A DNA stretch of 64,000 bases from Seiridium cupressi (lineage: Eukaryota; Ascomycota; Sordariomycetes; Amphisphaeriales; Sporocadaceae). The notes below the pieces were generated by a model, which worked only from the letters and a program-made list of their open reading frames with translations, made no database searches and was not told the origin of the DNA. Position 1 is the first letter of the stretch, and each line of letters starts with the position of its first letter. Both the position numbers and the translations under genes were made by a program. Below, piece after piece: positions 49,721 through 60,490 of this stretch. The stretch lies in the NCBI GenBank assembly GCA_036674765.1, contig JARVKI010000152.1, forward strand, positions 1-64,000. The letters run 5' to 3'.

Positions 49721-50839
49721 GCTGGAAGAAACAAGCACCTCACCGGATGCGAAGTCGCTACGTCGGTGAGTACTCTCCGGGTTGTCCGTTGCGTTCGCTT
49801 TATTTGTGTTTTGCTTTGTCCATTGTGAGGGGTGTTGACTTTACGGTCACCAAGTGGAGAAGGAGAGATGCTTTTACTGCAGGTTGCAAGTGTGCGATCA
49901 TTAATGGAGAGGAGGGAGGAGCGTTTGCGAGATGCGTTAGGATGAAAGCAGTGATGGGGTTTATGAAGACCAATACTCCAGTGAGACAGGAGCAGCCTCC
50001 AACTCATATCATAGCGAGCTACGTACTATTATCACTCCCATGGTTGGTTATCTCTGGGATACCTCCTGGATCCCCAGCTTCCCCAGATTTGGCTCCACAC
50101 TATTCCGATCAACTAATTTTGGACCTAGCCAGGGCAGTATCCGTTCTTTTTCGGTGCGAACTGTGATGACCACGCAGGTTGGTCAGTGCGCTAGCCTATT
50201 TAGGTAGCCCAAGAGTTGGAGGATGGAGGACTCTCCTCCTCCTCGGGTCAACACTCAATACACATGATTCCATCCGTATTTACGTGCCCATCAAACTGTG
50301 GAGCGAGCTTTTGAACCAATCGTCAATAAATCCGAGAAGCGGGAGGACCCATGATGACCCGTAACGCCTTCCCCAAGGAAACTATACTAGTAGGGATGGG
50401 CGGGCCATGAGGGCGCTGCGATAGGCAATGGACGATGTCAATTGCGATGTCAATGTAAAATGAGGTAAGTATGTGCAGTCTTCCCATGATAACAGATTAC
50501 ATACTCTGATAGAAAATGACCAAATCTCGCAGATGTTGTACGCGCAATGCCGAGATAACCCCTCCATCGCCAACTCCTTAGTCACAGCCACTTGATCTTC
50601 CCGACGGAGAAACGTAGTGTACCTTGATGAGGGGTTATCAGGCGCAACGCAGTCTCGTCATCGCTTGATCTACTCGAAAGTACGCAGTACTTCGGGCCGA
50701 ATACTATTAAAGCGGATCCTGACAACAACCTACCATGACCATGTGTATAGAGATACGACACCTTTTAGCACTATATAAATGCAAGATGTTGAGAGAATCA
50801 GCAACACGCTATTCCAAGTCTACGTAGAACAATACAGCA
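49721..50839. promoter_or_regulatory. Divergent intergenic region, permease and DUF3445 gene
   Basis: Should contain the missing permease 5' exon and both promoters. TATAAAT at 50774-50780 lies about 60 bp before the DUF3445 start codon. An out-of-frame ATG at 50779 could be a leader ATG if transcription begins early. Confidence 0.35.
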
Positions 50840-52265
50840 ATGAGTCAGGCATTTTCCACTGTTTCAGGCCTAGTCCACTTCACCAAATACCTTGGATTTC
50901 AAGTCATGTATTGGCTGGCTCTTATTGCTGCTGTTGTAGGCGCTGCTCTAGCTGCTCAATGGTTCTTCGCGCTGTCCATGAAGAGAAGACAGGCAGTGCA
51001 AAAATATCAGTACCCCGTAGAGAAGAAAAGTGGGTGACTCTTATCTCTATTTCACTTGAGTCTACTAATATGTTCGTTTGATGGCCAGGTGAGCCCACAT
51101 TTATTGACGTCTCTCGGATCAAACCAACGGAGCCCGATTTTGACTGGCGTCAAAGGAGGCAAACACAATACCGGCCCTGGAATGATGGGCCCTATCATGT
51201 GACAATGGGTAAGTTGCTATCCATATACTCGGTTTCAAGCCGTCATGGGTTACAAATTCTAATGCTAGGTGCTGCTATGCAGGTTTGAAGCAAACTAATA
51301 TCGAAGACTGGATCGAGTTGAACGACACATATCTTGAAAAGTACAATTTGAAGAAGCAATTGTACAAGGAGCAGCGCGCTAAAGTCCTTGCGTATCTGCC
51401 AGGTTACGAGGATGGGGTTTTCGAGGCTTTGGAACTTTTGAAAGACACTTTGATACGCCGTTACCCTACCATGTTCCGTCGTAGAAACCACTCAACAATC
51501 GAAAACTTAGTCACTGGCGACGTTTGGGATCTCCACCCAGATGCCGCGACATGGAAAACTCATCATCCACTAGAGGTGATGGGCCTGCTCGCCACAGAGG
51601 ATTTCTTTATGCTTCACAACAATACCGAGACAGGGGAAAGTATTCTGACATCGGGTGGGGTTTGTTTCCCGGGTAAGTAAGCTCTTGACATTGGACCAGG
51701 CCTATCCTGTATTTGGACAGTGGTGTGCCGGTCTTGCTGATTATGAGCTCAAGGTGGATTCAAGATCGAAGAACGAGTCGGGCAAAGTCTCTGGGGTATC
51801 CATGCCGGTAAAGTACCTCAATACGAAACGAAGTTGGCCAAGTCAATGGACCGATTCTTCCTCAAGCTGAAAGTTGAATCCGCTATATCCCGATCCAACT
51901 TCGCAATCGAGGATAGACCAGAGTTGTTCCATCGCCACCCGCACCACAACTTGTCTCTTGAGGATGTCGAGAATCCTCCGACCCCAGACAATTTGTACCT
52001 CAGAGTTGAGCGACAGTTTCTCCAACGCCTTCCAAAGAGCAGGGGGTTGTTGTTAACTTTTCATACCTATGTAACACCGGTTACTGAAGTTACGGAGGAT
52101 AAAGATGTTGCGAGAGCGCTTCGAACTAGTGTTTCGAGTTTTTCCGGGGAGCTGGCCAAGTATAAAAACAAGGTCTTATGGCAAAAGGGTTTACTGAGTC
52201 ATATATCTGAAGTACTGGGAGAGAGTGTTGCGTCTTTGGACGCCTCGTCGGACAACCGCCTTTAG
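50840..52265 (+). CDS. DUF3445 heme-dependent oxidative N-demethylase-like protein
   Basis: Four exons (50840-51029, 51089-51208, 51283-51672, 51754-52265) join in phase to 403 residues. An N-terminal membrane anchor (YWLALIAAVVGAALAAQWFF) leads into the DUF3445 domain. Its hallmarks are RPWNDGPYHVTMGLKQ, DWIELNDTYLEKYNLKK, the YLPGYEDGVFEALELL helix, HHPLEVMGLLATEDFFML, FPGGGFKIEERVGQSLWGIH and LRVERQFLQRLPKS. Characterised bacterial members are heme-dependent oxidative N-demethylases; many fungal ones are uncharacterised. An ER-anchored heme oxidase acting on methylated amines is a family-based guess. No defects are seen. It stands apart from the aromatic cluster. Confidence 0.85.
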
Positions 52266-55044
52266 GCTTGAAATGTGATCCTTAGTTGTAACCAATCTCC
52301 TTCAAACCTTGATTGTCCGTCTTATTCGAAGACTTGAGACGTGCATCCCATTTTTATCCGCAATCCAGCCAATCGGTCCTGGCCCTCCCTTCCCCACGTG
52401 ACCTCAATCCATAGCTGTAGGGCCCAATCCCAGCATTTGAGGTAGTTCTCTGGTAAATTCATAATTATTGGATGATTATGGATACAGCCCCGGCACCGGT
52501 CTGCAATTGGGTATAATAAGAGTGCAGTGCCCTTATATGGGATAGAGGTTAGAGTTCAGTCTGCCATCAATGCAGTCCCTACCATTCCTTTGCAACTTCT
52601 ATCGGACAATTATTCTCAGCCGGCTAAGATGTTTCCTTCAATTGAGACTCAGAAAGGATTGAAATGAATTCATTGGGCGCCAGCCTGACACCAGTATTGT
52701 CGAAAGGGAATGTAACCCAATCGTGGCCGCTTGTACCAATGTAGGTGAAAATCCAGACCAATCCAGGCGCCGCAGACAAGGGCAGCTACGGCAAGAGCTC
52801 TGCGAGAGAAAATGACAGAGAGATTAATAACTTTCAATTGCATGTTATTAAGCCGAAAAGCGGAAGAATTCAATACAATAGCTCCGTCCAATCCAATCCC
52901 GCCGCGTTTAAAGGTGGTCAGACTGCACCTATAGGCACACGGGCACCCTTCTCCCGGATCACGTGACTTAAAAGCAGCTGTCACGGCTTAAACCTCAAGT
53001 TTGAGTCTTGGCTGCAGTATGGGCTAATACTGTGAAAATATCAAAGCTGGCCAAATAACTCTAGTGGCAGCTTTGAGTGTCGCGGACAAATCCGTCCAGT
53101 GCCCGAGGACATACGAGCGAACAAGCGGGCAGATCGCAGGAACACTTCCTCTTGAGGCGTCTGCCATTTTGTGAGCCACAATGGACCATGTCCGCGCGAG
53201 CGGGAGTCTCTTACCTGCAAACGTTGCAAACATGAGCAGTTGTTATTACCATGATGACATTGATAGCGTCGTAGATCTGAGGCATCCTCATTGTAAATAT
53301 GAGGAAAACCAAAAAGAAATCAAAACATACAACACCGGGGATTCGCTGGTCGTCACCGACCCAACTACTAATCCAGCGGTTTCAGGATATATCTATCTGG
53401 TGAGAATGGATTCATTTTGTTATAGTCTGTGACACGGTAACATGTGACCAAATCACTAGGCTAGGCTGTGGGGCTCCTTAGCCGTTCTAAACGTTTCCGA
53501 ATTTAGACATACCAATGGACATCTACCGTTGTATTACAGTTTCTAAGCCCCGAAAATATTTTTAGTGGGTCATCGACTTGAGCAAATCAAAAGTTGAAAC
53601 GTGGAACCTTTTTTTTGTATCTAACGTTTTTGAGTCTTTCCTGCTTCTGTTGGTTGCAAGCCTAACTGTCGTCGTCAAGTCTGCACTATCAGATGTGACG
53701 TTAGCCTCTGACGCCTATCACTCCTAGTTCGTCGTCATCACCTTGCACCAATCAGAACTGACTATGCCTTACGCGCTGAGTGTCGCCGCTACAGGTGCCA
53801 TAGTCGGCATACTTGGTTTTAATGTTTCAAGGCTGTAGCCGGTGATATCGATAATTCTGTTCTCGAAGCATGGAGGCGAGCATTATTTTATATTTTGATA
53901 GTTCTGTAAGTGGCCCGGAAGTCCATATTGCGGTACGAGCCTATTGAAAATCGAGCTGAAAGTTAACGTTACCTAGTCCGGAGTTTTTGATCGAAATACT
54001 CGCTAATGGTCGTAAGCGACTAGAAATGATAGAAAATGATTTGATCTTAAAGTTTAGAGCAATTTCCCCAGATAGCGGCGCATATATAAACGAGGTATGT
54101 ATTAGTTAATAGATCCTGAATGTGCCTAATTATGATTTTTAGGCCGATCCGGTGGACCCCGATTGGAAGAAGGACTTTTACGGTGTAAATTATAATCGTT
54201 TGTTATTAATAAAAATGAGTACGACCTTAATAATATATTCTATGGTTTAACGGTAGTAGGAAGTGATTATTAAGTCGAATAAGAGGATAAACGATTATGT
54301 CGTGCAGACACTTAATAGCTATTACAGAATTTGTTCAGGCATCTTAGTTATTTTAGTGGTGGTGCCACCGGCGTTTAAATGATCTTCGAAATCATTATAA
54401 TAAAAATATTATTACGAGTATCGTTACTAGTATCATCGTTAACATCATTTTAGTGCTATTCGCACAGATTGTGCTGTATCGATCTTAAGAGCTATCCTGG
54501 AACCTACCATGGTAATTATATTCTGGGTTACATTAACCCTTGCTTTGGCTTTTCTCTTTTTAACGCTATCATAAATCATTATACAAAGTTACTAATAGCT
54601 CTATAGCCTCATTATAATTTAATATCTTAAATGCAGCAGTATTAATGATTATAAAGCTAGGCTTATAACTACAAAAGTGATGTTATAATTTATAAAGTAA
54701 TAACTCGCATTAATCTACATCCCCGACGAAGTGTATTAATTTAATAATTGTTTAAGCCTAAGGCCTCGTCATAATTACCATAATTTGATGTTTACTAAAA
54801 TATAGTGGGATGCCGGGTTCGTTTATGCCTTTATAATCCGTCTTTTCGGGAATACTTCTTATCGCAGCTAAGATAATTGCAGTGGTAGGATGGCCCTTCG
54901 TTCGAGTGCATTTCAGACTGTCTATGAACGTCTTTCTTGCGAGAAAACTCTCTCCTACAATCCTGACATTGATTGAGGTTTGGCTCCGTATTGCTACAAG
55001 ATTCGAATTAGTTTCTCGTGTCATGTAAAGCTATTAAAATCAAC
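52266..55044. other. Long region without a supported gene
   Basis: Normal composition to about 53.9 kb, then increasingly AT-rich (54.1-54.8 kb). A minus-strand frame at 52670-52984 has one hydrophobic segment but no recognisable domain. A plus-strand frame at 53181-53432 is also unrecognised. Nothing firmer can be said. Confidence 0.4.
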
Positions 55045-55939
55045 TCACTTCTGCAGCACCGTACCTGTAAAATCCTTGCCCAATGACTCATCCAATCGGA
55101 TTGTGCTAGGTGCGACTTCTGCTTCACTGCTAGAATTACGTGTCAGTGGCCCCCGAAGCTGAGCTGGTTCTAAGTTGACTTCATCTTCCAAAGATATCTC
55201 TCTCTCGTTGGTTACTTTGCGCCCTGGCTCTTCTAGGTGTGTTGCAGGGTCTACCAATGCGTGTATCATGGTCTCTTTCTTGAGGTGTAGAGGGCCCGTT
55301 CTGAACGTCGTACAATTGAACGGTAGCACTTGGGCCCTGATCTCCTCGATCCCCTTGATGTCCCTGTGGTCCTTGTAGTCCATCGCGTCCATCGCGCCCA
55401 TCACGTCTATCACGTCCATCACGTCCAGGTTGCCCTCGAATCTTGACCACCACAACTCTCCCAGTACCTAACAATCTTCCCGGTGTTCGATCAAAGATAC
55501 TAGAGGTGGCTTGTCGGTTCGTGTATCCGCCACCACTTATTCCATCGTCTTTTGAGATCCTTCCAACTGGGTCCTTAAAATGAACTCGATTTGACTTGGC
55601 CTGTCTCCACGAGAGCACCGGGTCTTTGCGAGTTCGTGTAGCAACATTGCAAAAAATTGATCCCCTCTATGAACCTCGGTAGTGATATAAGTAATAAATA
55701 ATTCCGAGGATCACGATAAGAGTCAAACAGACTAGTAGGATAATGATTCCTACAAGGACAACCGGATTCGATTGGGTCGTAGGAGAAGAGATCACACCCT
55801 TCGCAGGGATAGTGTTTTTGGTTCCTTGAAATCTCTCGCTTTCACGGATTAGCAAGTAGCCGATTAATATAGGCGCCATCGTTACGGCTATACACGCTAC
55901 GACTATTATGTCGGCGATGAAATTGAAAGACGATGACAA
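55045..55939 (-). pseudogene. Collagen-like membrane protein with in-frame TAG
   Basis: The minus-strand frame starts at 55939 with two hydrophobic segments (FNFIADIIVVACIAVTMAPI and VVLVGIIILLVCLTLIVILG). It meets TAG at 55669-55667, then continues in the same frame to a Gly-X-Y repeat (GQPGRDGRD... GLQGPQGHQGDRGDQGP, about 55450-55340). The repeat is written by a 9-bp minisatellite of the type GGACGTGAT. One glycine is replaced by arginine (GGA to AGA after T). Past the repeat, the neighbouring frame to 55045 looks more protein-like than the repeat frame, so an intron or slip near 55330 is likely. Fungal collagen-like proteins are surface or spore-coat proteins; this copy is probably broken. 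Confidence 0.55.
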
Positions 55940-56958
55940 GTTAGGCGGTGATTTGGTAATGGAAAGGAATTAGAAAATATCAAGGTTACCAACCGGTTGG
56001 GGTTTAATAACCGCTGGTATTGCACGATTAGATCTCCGCTATGCATTAGCAAGCTTTGTTCAAGTCGTCCTTCGATTGTCATAATCACCCCTGTCTTCGT
56101 GCCATAATTTAAGGACTCATAAATAGATGGAGGTGCATAAAACGTAACACAACATCAGAAACGTGCAGTCATTAGAGATTGCATTAATCAGCACAGGCCC
56201 CGTTAAGGGCTAGCGCCTAGCGTCTTGTAACATGAACTTTATTGGTCTTGCTTCTAAAAACGATCAAGCCGATTTCAAGTAGGTTTGCGTTTTGAAAATA
56301 CGAAGGGGCAGCCCGGAAAAATCGACTGCATCCTTAGCCTTTTATTTCTTACACGTTTTGGACGTTGTGTCTGGAAAGGCCTGGCAACTCAGTTGTGAGA
56401 AAAGATAGGTTGTAAGTTGCTTGACTTAGGAGTGTTCTGTCTGGCGGGATCTATCTGATCTATATATACATGAATGATTGTTGGTGGTGCCAGCCAGAGT
56501 GGAGTCGTCGCGCTGGATGTGGATTCAAAGACAGGAATCGTTAACTACCGCTTATTGCCTACGTTGGTCGGCAGCGGGCCATAAGTGCATTTCAATGGCA
56601 CACCCCGCAACTCCTTACTTGAGCCCTGTCTCACGACTTCCACTTCCAGCGTTCAATGCCACCAGGTGGATCAAGATATTATATTTACGATCTGGGTACG
56701 CGACAATCGGTTGTGGGGAAGAAACCTGGTCCTTACGATGCATCACGACGAAAGCGCTGTTCCTTTCAGGTTCCTAGATCTTCCACCAGGTAAGTCCGCT
56801 TCTGCCAAATCCCGGAGTCGTTCGCTTACGGTCAGAACTCCGCAGCCAAATCTTCAAAATTGTGACGGCAGATCCGGTAGAGGCAGTATACATGCGTTAC
56901 ATTGGACTCCATAACGAGACACGTACACGACTACAGAGGCGCCCGCCCTTTTACGAAT
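55940..56958. other. Region without a supported gene
   Basis: A plus-strand stretch at 56486-56580 reads GVVALDVDSKTGIVNYRLL, which looks coding, and a later piece (DQDIIFTIWVRDNRLW) follows in another frame. They may be remnants of one gene, but no family can be named. Confidence 0.35.
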
Positions 56959-57289
56959 TGTTACAAACGTGACCTAACCAGACCCCGGAACGGAATAAGC
57001 AACACCCCGTAGCCTGGCCAGATGGGCCGGATCAGCGATCGGAAGACAGCCGATGGCAGCTGTCGACAGAATCACTGTCTTGGCAGTAATCCCAGGAGTT
57101 GGATTATATGGATCATAGTAATCCTTATGATCCACGATAGACGATTATAATAAAAGGTGTAATCTAAAGGGACTAATAAAGGAGTAAATAAATATATAAC
57201 TACGGGCATTTTTTATATAAATAGTCATTATTTTAATAATTAATTTAAGTATTTATCTTATTTATAAATAAGGCTTATATGTAACGAAT
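56959..57289 (+). mobile_element. Older gypsy-family LTR, 5' part, interrupted by a younger copy
   Basis: Starts TGTTACAAACGTGACC and matches, in reverse orientation, the start of the younger LTR at 57764. It is AT-mutated in its second half and stops exactly where the next LTR is inserted. After that LTR the older sequence resumes briefly (TTATACCTTAACGATTATATTGTGAA) to about 57800. Confidence 0.65.
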
Positions 57290-57764
57290 ATATTATCGAC
57301 AGATGAAACCTAAGGATAATACACGGTCGTAGGATTTATGCTATCAGGGTAGGTATTGAGTATTCGGTACTGAGCAATATAGTTCACAATATAATCGTCA
57401 AGGCTTGAGCCTCACCTATGGGTAAGATAGATGCTTAGATTGATTACTGAAGTAATGACTGTCTATGTAGGAAATGTCCGTAGTTATATATCCATTCATT
57501 CCTTTACTGATTCTTGTTTGCTTATGTTTGCTCACGTCTGCTCAGTGCCTCTCCTCTGAGCAGTCCTGATCACTACTGAGCGTGCCCTGATTGGTTTATA
57601 CCTTGGCTCCGACTCCACCATGTTGGTGCTTGGTGCTTTGGTTCCTTGTCGGCTTTGCATAGCTGCCTGCGGCTGGTCCTCAAGTGTTAGCCATACCTCA
57701 TCTGGTCATGCCGCGGGATATTGTTTATTCCGTTCCGGGGTACGGTTGGGTTGTGTTCGTAACA
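57290..57764 (-). mobile_element. Solo LTR A (475 bp) with perfect 5-bp target duplication
   Basis: Runs TGTAACGAATAT...TTCGTAACA, with terminal inverted repeats TGTAACGAA/TTCGTAACA-like. It is flanked by TTATA at 57285-57289 and TTATA at 57765-57769. It interrupts an older copy of the same family in the opposite orientation. Confidence 0.8.
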
Positions 57765-58002
57765 TTATACCTTAACGATTATATTGTGAATTATATTAAC
57801 GTCTCCCATAGGTGAGTGGGCCACCTAAGTAAGTGGGCTACTTTCCATACTAATTGGCACGGATTGCCTTTACCTTTTAATATTTCCACTAAAACGTAAT
57901 AGTTTCCGAAACTAAAAAGCGCCAAATAAACTTAGCTATTTAAGCTAAAAAACGAGACCTGACAATTAGCTTTCGCAAACTAAGATTAATTTATAAAGTG
58001 TT

Positions 58003-58560
58003 TGTTACGAACATGCACCCTTGCAACCCAAGACGCAGGAAGATGGAGCCAGACCAGATGGCAGGACCTCCAGGGCAGAACAGCTGGAATGCACCAAGGA
58101 CCAGTTGACAAAGACCTCACGTGACCTAAGACAGATCCGGAATCGCTAGGCCAAATCCGGGAATCTGCTCCGGAATCGCAGATCTGGGAATCTGCTCTAG
58201 ACTTACAGATCTGGGAGTCTTGGCTAGACTCACGATATGACCACCAACGGTACAGGATCGCCAACCAACGCAGGCAGTCCAAGCAAACATCAGTGGGGGA
58301 ACGGGTGGATATATTAAGGACGGATTTCCTACTCTACATAGACAGTCATTACCTCAGTGATCAATCTAAGCATCTATCTTACCCATAGGTGAAGCATTCA
58401 ATACGCTTTGACGACTACACTTGTGAATCAGTTCAAGACCACTTCAGTTACTCTTTGCTCAGTACAGTTATCTCTTGGCAAGCGCATCCTGTTAGCATAA
58501 ACCCACCCCAGATCTATACTCCAGGTTTATCTAAGAAACCCGACCGTATAGTTCGTCACA
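58003..58560 (+). mobile_element. Solo LTR C (558 bp) with perfect 5-bp target duplication
   Basis: Begins TGTTACGAACATGC and ends GTTCGTCACA. It is flanked by GTGTT at 57998-58002 and GTGTT at 58561-58565. The interior shares the CATAGACAGTCATTACC and CATCTATCTTACCCATAGG landmarks with the other copies. Confidence 0.8.
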
Positions 58561-58928
58561 GTGTTACGTTAATTAATCATCCACCGTATTAACGGTAAAC
58601 CTTTACGACGCGATATTATTGTTACGATCAAACGCTATATAATGAGTTGGAGCACCTGATTGATTGCCACCACAGCAGTCAATGCCTGATCTTTTGCCCA
58701 CAGGTTAGCGCAGCGGTAAACAGGTGCCCGTTCGTTACATTAACTTCATCTCCTCCTCGCTATAATATTGCCACCACAAAGGAATAATTCTAACTCGTTC
58801 GTAAACATCTTCGCTAGGTTTTAAAATAAGTGTTTAAGAATCGCTTTCCGTATTATAAATAAGAAGAAGTGTAATATGTAGTCCTTGATGAAGGTCTATT
58901 TCGATATCTTATTCTATTCGAATATTTT

Positions 58929-59403
58929 TGTAACGAATATACTAAGGGCTTAGATAAACCAGTGGTATACTGCTGTAGGGGTCTATGCTAACAGATGCGT
59001 ACTGCGTAAAGGAGGTACTGAGCAAAGAGTAACAAGTATCTTAGTGAGAAGATGGTTCACAATATAGTCGTTAAGGCTTGAGCCTTACCTATGGGTAAGA
59101 TAGATGCTTAGATTGATCACTAAAGTAATGACTAACTATGTAGAGTAGGAAATGTCCGTAGTTATATATCCATTCATTCCTTTACTGATGTCCTTGGATC
59201 ATGCCATCGGGCGTGATCCTTCGCTGTGGATCACATGGATCACTGTGATCCCTATAATCTAAATCCCTGGGATTACTGCCAAGACTGTGATCCTGTTGAC
59301 GGCCGTCAACAGCTGCCAGCCTCTGGTCAGCTCCTCTGGACTCGGTCTTTAGTTGTCCCATCCCGTAGTCCCGGCTCCTGTGGTGTGGGTTATGTTCGTA
59401 ATA
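58929..59403 (-). mobile_element. Solo LTR B (475 bp) with near-perfect target duplication
   Basis: Begins TGTAACGAATATACTA and ends TTCGTAATA, where TAA-CA is expected; the last change is CA to TA. The flanks are ATTTT (58924-58928) and ACTTT (59404-59408), differing by one C/T. It has the same length as copy A and related internal sequence. Confidence 0.7.
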
Positions 59404-60030
59404 ACTTTGTTTTTTAAGTTTAATCTTGCTTTTTATTACCCGCTTATCTTAAGGCCCGATATCGACCCGTATTATAAGACTTTTAATTTTTTCCGGTTAA
59501 ATCTGTTTTAATTACGGTTATTATTACGTCGCGTATTATAATATAATTTTTATAATTACTTTTTAAATTATAAATAAAAATAAGTATTTTACGGTTATAA
59601 TACCGGTTTACGTTTTATATCGAGAATAAAGATTAAGAAAACGTTAAATATTTTTTTAAAACGTTATAACGTCTTTATATACTAAACGGGTTAAAACACC
59701 GAATAAGTTACTTATTTATAACTTAATAGGTAAAACATGAAATAACTTAATTATAACGTTTTTAATTAATTAAAACTATTTAAAATCCTTTATTTTAAAT
59801 GCGACCGGTAAATATAAACAGGTTTTCGCATAATGCCCTTTTTTTACACTTCTTATAAGGCTACGGGCCCCGTTTTGCCGGCCTCGCCCTGTCAAAGGGG
59901 TGGATTCCCAGATCACGTGACTTAGCCGATGGCCCATGCCCTCATTAGCTGAACAGCGCTTCCAGTGCTTGAGGGAGTCAGAAACAGAGTTCAAAATCAA
60001 GTGGTTTTAACCAATCAGCAGTCCCTGTAC
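59404..60030. other. AT-rich spacer between LTRs
   Basis: Strongly AT-biased to about 59790, then normal. No gene was found. Confidence 0.5.
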
Positions 60031-60490
60031 TGTAACACAACCGGACCAGAACAGCCAACCAGAGCCAGCATTAAAAGTCAGCCGCAAACAGCTACGTAAA
60101 GTTAACGGGTAGCTAATACGCTAAGTATTTATATAAGCGGATACCTAAAAAGGGATAAGTTAATTAGAAAAAGGATTACGAGACTTATTATAAGCCAAGG
60201 GAGTTAAATAATAAGATTACGAAGAATAAAGTAATTTTAATAATTTATAAATAATTAAGTGAAAAAATAAACGGATATATAATTACGGACGTTTCTTATA
60301 TAAATAGTTATTACTTTAATAATTAATTTAAGAATTTATTTTACTTATAAATAAGGCTTATTAAGCCTTAACGATTATATTATAATTTAAGATTTAATAC
60401 TTTTATATTTATTACGTACCTTATTAATATAAACCCTTAACGCTAATATATTATCTTTAAATTTATCTTAACGATAATATATTCGTTACA
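60031..60490 (+). mobile_element. 5' LTR of a Ty3/gypsy element
   Basis: Begins TGTAACACAACCGG and ends TTCGTTACA, about 460 bp, sharing landmarks with the solo LTRs. It lies directly upstream of the gag region in the right orientation. AT-rich mutated in its second half. Confidence 0.7.

Noticed and set aside
58620..58739. 120-bp TGTTACGATC...TTCGTTACA unit as another solo LTR
   Set aside because: Ends look similar, but the interior does not match the family and the flanks lack a duplication.
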